A stretch of DNA of 64,000 bases, from assembly GCA_963920525.1 (NCBI GenBank), contig OY986440.1, positions 20,918,187-20,982,186 of the forward strand, given 5' to 3'. This document shows, piece after piece, positions 44,569 through 55,749 of the stretch. The notes beneath the pieces are model-generated. The model searched no databases, had not been told where the DNA came from, and saw only the letters and a program-made list of their open reading frames with translations. Source of the DNA: Dichetophora obliterata (taxonomy: Eukaryota > Arthropoda > Insecta > Diptera > Sciomyzidae). Both the position numbers and the translations under genes were made by a program. Position 1 is the stretch's first letter, and the number at the start of each line of letters is the position of its first letter.

Positions 44569-47500
44569 TTATTTCTTCTTGCCCCAGATGCGATTGGCTT
44601 CTGCTATCGTGTTTGGCAAAATAGTTGAGAGAGTCTCCGGCAGACAAAGCGTTACCGTCGCAGTTATCAACAGCAGTACAGACATCATCGACAGCGGTAT
44701 GAAAGCAGGCATGATTCGCACCTTTAATAAAAAAAGAAGTAAATTTATGATTTATTATTACAGACTTTCTATCAACGGATTCTGGTAGGGGAGAAAAAAA
44801 AATCCTAGTGTTTTGGTATTTTAAAAGTCAGTAATATTTGACTTGCAGTTCCCCACATATTCTTAAAAGCATTCATCCCCAGGTATGCCATTAGAAAATA
44901 ATTATACTTAATTTAATTTTTTGAAACTTACAGTGATGTGAAAACAAATAGAAACACCTGTATTTTTATATTTAAAGCTGCATGAATTATATACAAGGTT
45001 TTGATTATGAATTATATACAGGATTTAACTCCTTCGGAAGGAGATTCTCCTTGATTAGGCAAGTAAAAATATGTTAGGATGAGGTTCACCCCTCCCCGTT
45101 TTGGGAGCTAGAGAGGAAAAACTTGATAATATATGTCATTACGTCTTTCTCTATATTTTATTTATCTCTTAACCGATCTCCAAGGTCAATAGCATCTTGA
45201 AAAAGAGACTACATGACCTTCAAACCAATGATACAAAAACCGTTTTCTATCGTACCACACTAATTGTTACGTGTGGTAATTAAAAAGGAAAAAGTAGTTA
45301 TGTTTGCATTACTTATTTAATAATCGAGATATTTATTATCAAAGCTGAATTAAACAATTTTTTAGAATTAAGTTGCTCATAACTTTCTTCATTGTGACTT
45401 TATGCAAAATTTTTTTATAATCAACTTAATGTAAATTTGATTTTCTTCTCAAAAAAATATAAACTTTGGAAATCGGCAAAGAGATACATTAAATAAGGAG
45501 TAAAATGTAATGACACATATTTTCAAGTTTTTCCACTCTAGCTCCCAAAGGTGGAGGGGGTGAACCTTATCCTTGCATATTTTTACTCTCCTAAACAGCT
45601 TTAAATATAAAAATACAGGTGTCCCTATTTATTTTCACATCATTGTATTTATTTATATAAATATTCTAATTCTTTAAATGTTTATACTATACAGGGTGTC
45701 CCCGTTCAACGTTTCAATACGGCGCTGGTTGCATCCTTGGGCCAAGACAAGAAAACAAGTGTGTGGCAGGGAGTCCATCTCCCCTCTGTTTCGAACTATG
45801 TGCGAAAGTATAGCAAAAAATGGCATTCATGGGTGTCATCAGTTTTAATGCAATAACTTAAAAAGTATTACAGATAAGAACTTATTTAAAAAGGGGATTT
45901 TAATTAGTTAACTAATATCTGTTAAAGTTTTTGATTAATTTTAACAACGGAATAATTTATAGCAACTTAAATATGAAAAATATTTTTTTATTTTCCTTTT
46001 TTCACTGCAAGCTTGTTTTACAAAAAAAAAAGTTCTAATATTATTTTTTTCGGATGCAGTCTTAATCTCCAAAGAATTTTCTGCTAAGTTTCATTATGAG
46101 TCCTTTCCGTAGAGCAACGAATAAGAGATAATTAATTATTTTATGAAAACATCCACTTTGAGTGCACCTACCATTTACAAGTGAATCTAATTTGATTTTT
46201 AAGAAAAGTTAAAAAATATTAAATATGGGAAAAATAAAGGGATTTGGCTTTCTTAAATATTATCTTACGTCTAAAAAACAATTTGTGAAGCGAAACTTTG
46301 CTGTTGCCGTGTAAGGCTGTAAGTGCTTTTTGAGTGTATGTTCCATAAAATAAATAATTCGCTCTTATACGTTGCTCTACGGTAAAACCTCATAATGAAA
46401 TATTGCAGAGCATTTTATTGGAGATTACGACTGCATCAGAAAAAAAAATTTGAATTTTTGTTTTGTAAGACGAGCTTAAAGTGAAAAAAGAAAATAAAAA
46501 CATATTTTCCATATTTAAATTGCTATAAATTATTCCATGCTTAAAAATGCACGAAAACTTAAACAGATATTAGTAATCTAATTAAAGAGCTTTAACAAAA
46601 CCGTTTCAAATAGGTTCCTATCTGTTAAAATTTTTAAGTTATTGCATTTAAACTGATGGCACCTATGAATGCCATTGTTTGCTGTACTTTCGCATATAGT
46701 TCGAAACACGGGGGAGATGGACCCCCCTGTCATACAATTATTTCTTGTCAACCAGCGCCGGATTGAAACGTTGATTTGAGACACCCTGTATATACCCGCG
46801 ATAGAGTACAATTATTCAAAGAGGTGAAAGGTAATGTCAAGTTGAGCCCAACATTTAATGGGAGGGGGTGGGGGGTGCTTATTTTCACACCCTTAGGAGT
46901 TACAGGGTTTATTAGTATTTCATAACTTTGATGCACATTGTTGTTTTAAGAACAAAACTAACCCTCAAAGAACTTATTTTAAGAAATTATTTGAAAGGCA
47001 ATGAATTGACCTTTCTAACGGTGTAGCAACGAACCCACCCGATTGATTCATTACCTAGCTTTGCTCGTGCGAAGATGAAGCCAATCCCTTGAAACTACTT
47101 AATTTTCACGACATACCTCAGGCGTAGCCGCGGGCTACATTTACATGAAATAATCTTTAAAAAGTAAATTGCAGGCATTGATTTATCGCTCTATCTAAAA
47201 TTTTCTAGTTTTTTTTTCCAAACACTTAAAAAATTGCCCTTTAAAACAAAAAAACTGACAAATTTTCTCAAACCGATTTGAATACAATAACGATTTCTTC
47301 TTATTTTAAGTCTTTGTTTTTCCTTGTTTAGCATAAGACCGCGATTTGAGTACAGATTTTTTTAAATTATAAAGTTTGAGCTGATTTTGTTGACTTAAAT
47401 GGTTGGAAATAGGTTATGTTACTATTTGCACAAAGTTATAGTTACTTTTTACATTTTCCTCGTCTTTATTTTCCTCATAACAACTCCTAACACCGCATAG

Positions 47501-50500
47501 CACTTTAAACACCTCAAAACATCTTTTTAATCGACATGAACCTCATTTTAGTCAACTCATGCCTCATATGAAGTGGTACAAAATATCACCTCACTTTTTG
47601 AAATGAGTAACTCACTCAAACTCACCTCAAATCTGTTTTGTGCCTATCGCTACATAACACTAGCCTATGTTATAAGCAATTAAAATTGTCTTTCACGTTT
47701 GTTCCGCCTAATCGATAATTCACGTATGGTTCTAATCAATTCTTCCTCTAAAATTCTATCCATTTCTTTTCTGGTCCAGGACCAAACGGCGCATACCTTG
47801 GTTATTGGATCTTTTTTTTTTTAAAAAGTGGCTACCAAAACGGTAAAATCTCTTTAAATTCTACAAAAATAAATCTAATGACTTCAAATGGTTAAGCTAA
47901 TAAGCTTCTACCCTTAATATGCATTTTCAGTATGAAATGTGAGTAAAAATTTAATGAAAACCATGGCTAGCTCCCAAACGAAGTGAATTTATGAAATCAG
48001 TAAAATCTCCATTAATTCAACAAAAATTTGTACAATGGATAAAAATTTCGCAAATTAGTTTTAATCCTTCGCACTCGATGTTTGGAATTTTAACAAAATT
48101 TTTAACAAAAATAATCTTAAAATTCCCATACAAAGTGACGTCATCATAATAGTAAAACCTTTGTAAATTAAAAAGAAATTAATAGGGGTATTCACATTGA
48201 CTTGGGTGGTTGGGTAGATTGACAAATGCCGTACATTTTGTTTTTGTAAAGTGCCATTCTACCCATCTACCAATCTACTCTTGCTGACTCCCTAACTTGT
48301 TTGGGTAGATTGTTTTCTTGCCAAATTGAGTACTTTTTCCCATGTGTTACCACCTTTTGCAAAAATAGGCAATAATTGAACTAAGGGCATCAAATTTACA
48401 ATTTGTGGTCAAGGCTAATATCTCGAATAATAAACAAAAAAATTGCCACACGTCCTATTTCCGCCCACAAGTTAATAAAAACGCTATAATTCAGGCGAAT
48501 TCGGTTGTATTGGACTAAAATTTTGTAATTTAGTTCGTATGGTTACTATCGACAACTCAACAAAAAATGGGAGTGGTCGAACTATAACTACGCCTACTTT
48601 TCAGAAATTATATTTCCTGAGTTGTGCATGTTTTTATAATGAAACTTGGTTTGTATATGCTATGAGACCAAGTGGTGGTCACTGATATATATGTTATATA
48701 TATAAAATCGTTCGTGTGGTGTCTCTTAAGATCTCAGGAATGGTAACATCTAAGTAAAGTAAATATTTCGGTTAATAAAAAAGCCACACCCCCTTTTACC
48801 GACCACAAATCAATAAAAATGCTATATTTCTAACGGTGTTGATCGTATTAAACTATAAATGGGCGTAGTCGCACTACAGATATGCCAGTTCAGATATGCA
48901 AAATATTAAAAAAATTTTTTCCGATTTGCATGAAAATTCTTATATGGCATTTAGCCGGTCTGTTACAGGACAAAGTTTTCCCCGGGATTACTAGTAAATG
49001 TTAAGATGCTGCGAAGTTAGCGTTAAAAATTACTCGTATATAAAAAAACTTTTTTACGCCCAATTAATGGCCTAAGCTTTTCGCACATAAAATGATACAA
49101 AATGATTTGGTGGCAACCCTCTTCCAGCTGTCAGTCATCTCCTCATCAGCTCATAAACCGCGGAGATCAAACAAACATGCAGCACTGCCCAAAACTATTC
49201 TACAAAGTACTCAATTGCAATTTAGGGTGCTCGCAATAACCAAAAGTACTCAATCTACCCATACCCAACTCTACCTAAGTCAATGTGAATAACCCTAATG
49301 TTTAAACTTGATATTGTGCACATAAGCTGTAATTAATAAAAAGGACTCTGAGTTTCAAATGTGAAATATTTGGATAAAAACCACGCCCTGTAGAAGTCTA
49401 AAATAATACAACATTCAAAGTTTCGAATAAAATAAAATACGGCCGTAGGGCTATTTTAACTTCAGTGCAGTCAAAGATTACTCCTTATGCCGTGGTTATG
49501 CTAGCCAAACATGTTCGGTGTTCATTTTTGTTAATTTGTTCTCTTCGCTGAAATGTTTGTTTGGTGGTTATGCTATGATTGGTGGCACAGTTGCATTATA
49601 TGTAATAGTATGTGAAAACACAAAAAAGCACAACCCTAATTTGCATTTTTGTACTTAAAATTAACGATTTAAAATATACGAACTAATATTACTTACTCTG
49701 AATTTTTATTATAATATCTTAAACAAAATGGTTTGCATATATCTGACATGCTAGCTAGCTGTTTATGTTAATTGTTACTTGAAGACACAATCAACTTCAC
49801 TTTTTAATACTTTTACCTACTTTTTTGATGCTATTATACAAAATGACTACAGCCAACACTGGAAAGTTCGGCATGTTTGGCGTTTCAATCAGCAATCAAA
49901 ATGTTCGGTCCGAGAGCGAGAAAATGAATATGTGAAAAAGTGCATTTCTTCATTTTATACGTGAAACAATAACAACGAAAAATGTTCGGTAATCATGTTT
50001 GGCTAGCATAACCACGGCATTAGTAGTTTTTACTGAATTCATATACACTTTAGCAGAAACAAGTTTATTCTTGTGTGTATTTTTTATGAGAGTAAAATAC
50101 AGTCAAATTTGGATATAACAAACCCCCGAAACAGGGTTGATAAATAACTTTTTCATTTTGGTATAAAAATTTTGAAAAAATTGTTCTAAATGAAAAAAGA
50201 AAGTATGAAATACTTTTTTTTATTTTAATTTAAATATTTTTAATAATTCAGTTCATAAACAAAAATGGCAAATTGTAGTGAAAATACAATGCACAAATGA
50301 TTCACGTTTACTAATCTTATCACTTGACACTTGGATATTGCCAATGTGTCATGCTGAGTAAGTATTTCTTTAAAATGAATCAATGCACTTAAGTAACCCT
50401 TACATGGTTGCTTAAGTGTCAAATAGCTATAGCTAATAACTATGGTGTGAATCATTTGTGTCACTACTTATATTGTTTAGCTTTAAGTTTTAGTTATAAG

Positions 50501-53500
50501 AAATAATTCAATCAATAAAAAGACAGTCGGTAATTAACCAGCTAACTAAACGAACGTTTTATTTTAATTCACCATCGTAAATATTACAAAATGTTTTTAT
50601 GAATTTTTAATTGATAAAAAAGTTTTTTATAATCAGTTAAAGGAGCACAATTGGTCTATAATATTCAGAGAAAGATATCACTTAAATCCAGGGCTGTAGC
50701 AAATGGGGTTTTTCGGGGATAAGACCCCCCAGAGGGTCTTATATATATTTTTCCAATCGGATTAACGATAATGCTTTTGTTCACACATATTTTTGACATT
50801 CTTTTATTTTATTTCCACATAAAAACTTTCAAAATTTAAATAACTTCATTTTATTTTATTTCTTACAATATTTTTTCATATGGTGTTTATTTTATTATTA
50901 ATATTTTAGCTTTAATATGTATAAATTTAAGAAATTTTGGTCTTGAATCAATGCAAGCACTTAAAACCTTTCCAACGATATCTTGAAAGTGAGGATTGCA
51001 TTAGAAACAATGAAATTATTTAAATTTTTGTGAAAATAAATGAAAAAAAAAATTCAAAACTCAAAAATCAAAATCTTCAATGCTTTGCAAAACTTTAAAA
51101 TTCTTTGATGCAGATTGGAAGAGTTTTTTCCGGCCTTTAATTTCTGACGGTTTTTTTTACAACTATTATACTAGTCAATATGTTTACGAAAAACATTATG
51201 AATGGAGGTTTTGCAAAATGGTTTAGCTCACTGGCGACTATCGTAACAGTCAATATATTTTGGGAATCGTTATAAAATAGACCAAGGCTAATTTTTAGAG
51301 GGCTACAAATGCAACTTTTTTCTAATGGAAATCGAGGCACCTTAATAAATATACTTACATATATAATATATAAAAAACTTTACTTAAAAATTAAATGAAA
51401 AAAGTACTTATATATTTTAATTTTTTAATATTGAATAACAAATATTCATCAAAACCCCCCCCATGGGTGAATCCTGGCTACGACCTTGATATTAAAAAAA
51501 ATCATTTGTAGTGCTTTTCTATATTAAGTTAACGAAAGAAATTAATGGGGAAATCTTTAATTCAAGCAATCTTCACTTTCAGTCAAATTTTCTGAAATTT
51601 TTTCTTTTGATATATTACTTCTGATATCAATATTGTGGCATTTTTTTCACTAGATTTTAAAAAAACCGTTGTTTTCATTAAAGAAGAAATTGTTGCAATA
51701 TGCAGTCTCTTTCTGCATTTGGTTTTTATTGAATTTTGAATACAAAAAATTTTCTTTTAACTTTTGCTGACGAATGAGAAGTTGTAAGGATTTGAGCAAT
51801 TTTATATATTTGGAGAAAATTTACTCTTTAAATTCAATTTTAATAGTTTTTACAGAATGGCAGAATTCAGAAATAAATAATTTTTTAATGCTTTTAATTC
51901 TGCTTGCTCACTAAGAGCTCTAAATCCTGTATTTAGTAAAAAAAATTTGAGTAAATAAAATGTACCAAAAACGCTTTGGTAGTAGGAAAGTAGGAAAAAT
52001 TTAAAATTGTACCAAAAAAGTACAATTGTACCGAAAATATCAACCCTGCCCCGAAATAGTGAACGCTCGAAATAGTGAACACGGGCTTCTCTGAACAGTG
52101 AACAACCGATAATGAACAAAGAATAAAAGCAAAAAAGTACGGAAAGAAAAAAAAGAGCTTTAAGAGAAAAAAATCAATGTTTTGAAAAAGATGTGAAAAA
52201 TTAGTTCATTATATCCAGATTCGCCTGTTCTTAGGATAATTCCACGGTAACTCATGTTACGTTTTACTTCATATGATGACTAACAAAGCTTATGTTATAA
52301 CTTTCCTTTAACTTTTGCGTTTAGTTTTTTTATTTAATTTCTTTAGCAATGACTGGTAACTCTTGTTATATTAGGAGACTTTTGTTGTTAGGTTACGAGT
52401 AGTATGAACGTGAATAAGTCTGTTCTGTTTAAAGTAAGATAATAATTTGAACATCAAATTAATTTTTATTGAATGTTAACATAACGAGATAACAAAAAGT
52501 TTTCCTGCATTTGTTAACAATTTTTTTTATATCGAATTAAGTAATGATCACAATGACCACAGATTGTGATAACCCATTCAACATTTTATTCAAGCCTTAT
52601 CTAATTTGACATATTTTTGGACACTGAAAGAAAAATTTGTGTACTATTCATAATATTTTAAATGAAGCCTTTCTTTATTTCAAAATAAGTCTTTTAGGTT
52701 TTTCTGTTTGACGCCTTATCTATTCAGCTCCTGTTAAAGGCATTATTATCTGCAAAACTAAACAAGAAGTAAGTTGCACATTAACACATTCCGCTTCCAA
52801 TAAATTTAGCAGGTAGCTCTACATGAACCTCGCAGCTAGCAGGAGAATTCTACGTGTAGCGGACTACAAAAATATGTTGGGTGTATGTCGTAGTACTACC
52901 AAAAGCGTAAGCATGTGCTGGCGAGTTCGAAGTACTACGACATGCGCGAGATGCATGTACTTAAAAATTCATAACTTCTAAACCATTGCGAATCCCACTA
53001 TAAAACTTAAATTTAAAGCAGCTTTCAATTGAAGCCTGAAATTAGGCATAAACGATATGCCTTATTTTTTTGTTGGTGACGTAGCAAAAACACAAGTTCT
53101 GCATTTTTATCCAAGCTGTTTATCCTGTGCTGGAAATCCTATAAATTTTTCGTTTTTACATAAGCGGAAAAACAAAGCTTATGATAGAAAAAAGATTTGC
53201 ATCAAGGGCCAAACGTGCGTCCAAACGTGCGTCCAAACGTGCTCTAGATGAGCAGGTCTGATCTAATTTTTTTTTTATGTAATGGACTGTGTTGTTGAAG
53301 TTTGTGCACAATACTTACCAAAGCCATTAACTGCGGTGCTAGCAACGACCCGCAACGCGCTGAAAATCCGCACAGACCTAAACCAAGTCCACGACACACG
53401 GTCGGCAGCAACTCGCTGCAGTAGATGAACATACCACAAAAACTCGATACAGCAAAGCCCTTGGCCAGCAGTGTAACCGTAATTAGACAAATTTCGCTGT

Positions 53501-53730
53501 AGCTGCCTTTGGGTAGCGCCGTGAGTACGGCTATTAGCAATAGCAATGTACCGTTAGCATATTGATAGAACGCCATCGGAATGCGACGTCCAAAACGGGA
53601 CAGTATAAAGTATGCCAAAATGTAGGCAATGAGTTCGATGAGCGCACCAATTTCGAAATTTAAGTGCCGCTGGCCAGCTAAGTTAGGCAAGAAATAGAGA
53701 ATGCCGTAGTACGAGAGCGTAACGCTGAAC
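44569..53730 (-). CDS. SLC22/organic-cation-transporter-like protein, last two coding exons (5' part outside)
   Basis: Exon 53319-53730 and terminal exon 44569-44721 are joined in phase 0 by an 8.6-kb intron (donor GTAAGT at 53318-53313, acceptor AG at 44723-44722). They encode 187 residues of the C-terminal half of a major-facilitator transporter: an S-x-x-YYG start, a helix, the loop RFGRRIPM, further helices, ELLPTVCRGLGLG, then LLAPQL. The last exon gives a final helix, CLPETLS and a lysine-rich end (WGKKK). PTVCRG and LPETL are signatures of SLC22-type transporters, which move organic ions across the plasma membrane. The exon at 53730 opens with a clean acceptor in phase 1. No earlier exon was recognised up to 64000. 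The substrate cannot be inferred. Confidence 0.8.
44931..45645. repeat. long foldback element 1 in transporter intron
   Basis: Ends CAGTGATGTGAAAA and, reversed, CAATGATGTGAAAA, with TA on both sides. Arms of about 200 bp are inverted copies, including ACACCTGTATTTTTATATTT and a GAGGTTCACCCCTCC block. The left arm carries an extra stretch of about 75 bp (about 44988-45062). Confidence 0.8.
45692..46788. repeat. long foldback element 2, near-complete 1.1-kb palindrome
   Basis: Ends CAGGGTGTC with flanking TA on both sides. Arms of roughly 470 bp are inverted copies along their length (GTTTCAATACGGCGCTGGTTG, TTTCGAACTATGTGCGAAAG, TTTAATGCAATAACTTAAAAA, GATGCAGTCTTAATCTCCAA, CGTAGAGCAACGAATAAGAG on the left). 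The spacer is about 150 bp. Antisense to the transporter transcript or not, the arms can pair. Confidence 0.85.
46789..48183. other. transporter intron, nothing classified
   Basis: No exon recognised. A GCGTAGCCGCGGGCTAC stretch near 47112 resembles the tail seen on several dispersed repeats. Confidence 0.4.
48184..49296. repeat. 1.1-kb TIR element in transporter intron
   Basis: Terminal inverted repeats: AGGGGTATTCACATTGACTT on the left, and AGGGTTATTCACATTGACTT reversed on the right, continuing inward with GGTAGATTG. AAT lies at both flanks. Internal sequence includes smaller repeats, no transposase. Confidence 0.75.
49488..50019. mobile_element. PIF/Harbinger-like MITE
   Basis: Perfect inverted termini TGCCGTGGTTATGCTAGCCA (extended to AAACATG), and TTA directly repeated at both sides (49485-49487, 50020-50022), the TWA-type target duplication. 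532 bp without transposase. Confidence 0.75.
50132..52048. mobile_element. hAT-type element nested in the pogo-like element
   Basis: Inverted termini CAGGGTTGATA, flanked by the 8-bp direct repeat CCCCGAAA (50124-50131 and 52049-52056), which is pogo-like sequence. No certain transposase domain was read; an open minus-strand frame at 51850-52119 is unclassified. Confidence 0.85.
50689..51488. repeat. TIR element nested inside the hAT element; contains copy 2 of the 1240-1930 repeat
   Basis: Left end CAGGGCTGTAGC, right end reversed CAAGGTCGTAGCCAGG. Between them, 50790-51340 carries the inverse of the element at 1240-1930 (AAACACCATATG block, ATGCAGATTGGAAGAG, TTTCCGGCC). No clean target duplication was found. 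Confidence 0.6.
52228..53208. other. transporter intron, one hairpin
   Basis: No exon recognised. A perfect 13-bp inverted repeat, ATGTCGTAGTACT (52885-52897) with AGTACTACGACAT (52931-52943), around 33 bases. Confidence 0.5.
53209..53244. repeat. 12-bp tandem repeat, three units
   Basis: CCAAACGTGCGT repeated three times, the last with two changes, 75 bp from the donor-side end of the transporter exon. Confidence 0.85.
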
Positions 53731-53805
53731 CTAAAAACGAGAAAAATCGAAAAAAAATTTAAAATTCACATAAATTAATATGTGTTTTTTTTATATTATA
53801 CTAGC

Positions 53806-55526
53806 TGAACACGGTGTGCTTCGCTACCCCCTCGTATAAAATAAAATTAAAAGTATTTATATATTTAAAAAAATTTATTTATTTAATTTAATTATTGCAA
53901 TGCTTCGCCTCTTTTTTTGTTGTAAACCAATTAGAATTCAGCACTAAATCGCATGTAATTTGCTTCATGCTCCCCCTTTTTATTTTTAGACCAATCAAAA
54001 AGCAGCAATTACACAATTAGCTGTTTCGCAGTCAGTTGTGGGAGAATGAGAATGGGGTTACCCCACTCTCTATTTTAATTAACACGTATTATAAAATCAG
54101 CTGTTTTGAAGACAGTGGTGGAAGAAAGAGAATGGGGCTACCCCACTATTTTAATTAATATGTATTTTAAATTTGTGGTAAAGCCGTTAATAAACGTAGT
54201 AAAAAAGTAGGTGCAGAAGTGTGCATGGTCGAAAAATATTATCATGTAATAAGTATTCCTGAGTCAAAGCTGAACGCTGTGAAAATTTAAGATCGGTTAT
54301 CAGGTCTAGCCTCCAATATATCGCAAACAAAGAGGCGTGCTCCGCCCACTTTTCTTTTGGTACGTATTTCTATTCATGCCAATACCATATATAGCAAATA
54401 CTGCCGCCGTTGGTCAAAAAATGCCCAAGATATGAAGATTTTAAATTTTGGGTTATAAGGGCGAGGCCACGCCCCTTCGTCCACTTACAACTTTATAAAG
54501 TCAAGAATTTATTATTTCGTAAGAATATCCTATTGTGAAAATTTAATGACGATCGGTCCAGTAGTTAAGACTATATTGCGATTTTTAATTTTCCTAAAAA
54601 GGGGCGTGGTCCCACCCACTTTTCTCCTGGTACGTATTCCTAATTATGCCAATACCATATGTACCAAATAGCATCAACGTAGGTCAAAAAATGCCCAAAA
54701 TATGGCGATTTAAATTTTTGGGTTATATGGGCAGTGCCACGCTCCTTTGTCTAATAAAAACTTCATATAGCCTATTACTCTTTCCAGAGTCATAGTAAAA
54801 TGCTGTGAAAGTTTCAGGAAGATTGGTCCAAGGGTTTGGCCTCCTATAAAGCACAAACAAACAAACAAACAGACAGAAAGACATTAATTTTTATATATAT
54901 AGATTGAAAGCAGATTAATTATAATTAAAGTAAAATGGGGCGAAAAAAGGGGATTGGGTAATAAAAAAATCTATGGCTACCTTACCTATAGATAAAAAGT
55001 ATATAAAACTTTAGGTAAATACATATTACAAAAAAAGTATTTTGTATAGCAAACATTGTTAGTGGTATAAGTAAGTATCTGAATTAAAAAAGGGGGCGGT
55101 GAAGTGGGCGTGGTTCATAGTAATATGGCGACGTTAACAGTATTAAGAGCAATATACTACCAAATAAAAAATAATCCGTTGGAAGGGACAAATTTGTACA
55201 GAGAACAAAAAGTTTAAAACTTAAATTTGGCGTGAAAAGGGGCGTGAAAGGAGGCGTGGCGTAGGAAATGTTTATTTCTACCTCGCCTGGAGTATAATGT
55301 GTATACAATTTGAAGTAAATCTGTTAAAAACTATATGGGAGCAATTACATAATTTTAAAAAAGTGGGCGTAAAAGTGGGTGTGGTCGAAAAAGTACCCTA
55401 TTAATCATGCCAGAGTCCCAGTTAAATACTGTGAAAATTTCAGGAAGATCGGTCCAGAGGTTTGGTCTCCTATAAGGTACAAACAAACAAATAAACAAAC
55501 ACACATTCCATTTTATATATATAGAT
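53806..55526 (+). repeat. two related interspersed repeats in tandem
   Basis: The first runs to about 54902, the second to about 55526. Both end with TTTCAGGAAGAT, GGTCCA, GGTTTGG, CTCCTATAA, CAAACAAACAAA and a TTTATATATATAGATT terminus. Each includes GGGGCGTGGT or GGGCGTGGTC blocks. The first starts CTAGCTGAACACGGTG. Class not established. They flank the upstream side of the transporter exon. Confidence 0.6.
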
Positions 55527-55569
55527 TATACAATTTTATTTTTAATTATTTTCATATATTGTTATTGAT

Positions 55570-55700
55570 ATACAGTCAAATTTGAATATCCCCCGAACCA
55601 CCGAAATAGTGAACGCTGATATAGTGAACGTTAGTTTTTTTGCACGGACTACTCTTAACAACCGATAGTGAACTGACATTTTAAGAAAAAAATGATATCA
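55570..55700. repeat. pogo-like element fragment
   Basis: ACAGTCAAATTTGAATATCC, GAAATAGTGAACGCT and AACCGATAGTGAAC match the pieces at 50100-50131 and 52049-52115. Confidence 0.6.
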
Positions 55701-55749
55701 CAATGTAATACTAATTGTTATTTAAAATCCTGCATTAAATGCTATTTTC

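Larger units (their letters stand above)
50100..52227. mobile_element. pogo/Tigger-like non-autonomous element, interrupted
   Basis: Left end CAGTCAAATTTGGATATAAC and, reversed from the right, CAGGCGAATCTGGATATAAT. Left end preceded by TA; the right TA is lost. Its middle is filled by a later hAT insertion, so only about 32 bp and 180 bp remain on the two sides. A relative with the GAAATAGTGAACGCT block is at 55570-55700. Confidence 0.65.

Noticed and set aside
53057..53251. 64-codon plus-strand frame ending in repeated CVQT
   Set aside because: The repeat is a 12-bp tandem array in the transporter intron.
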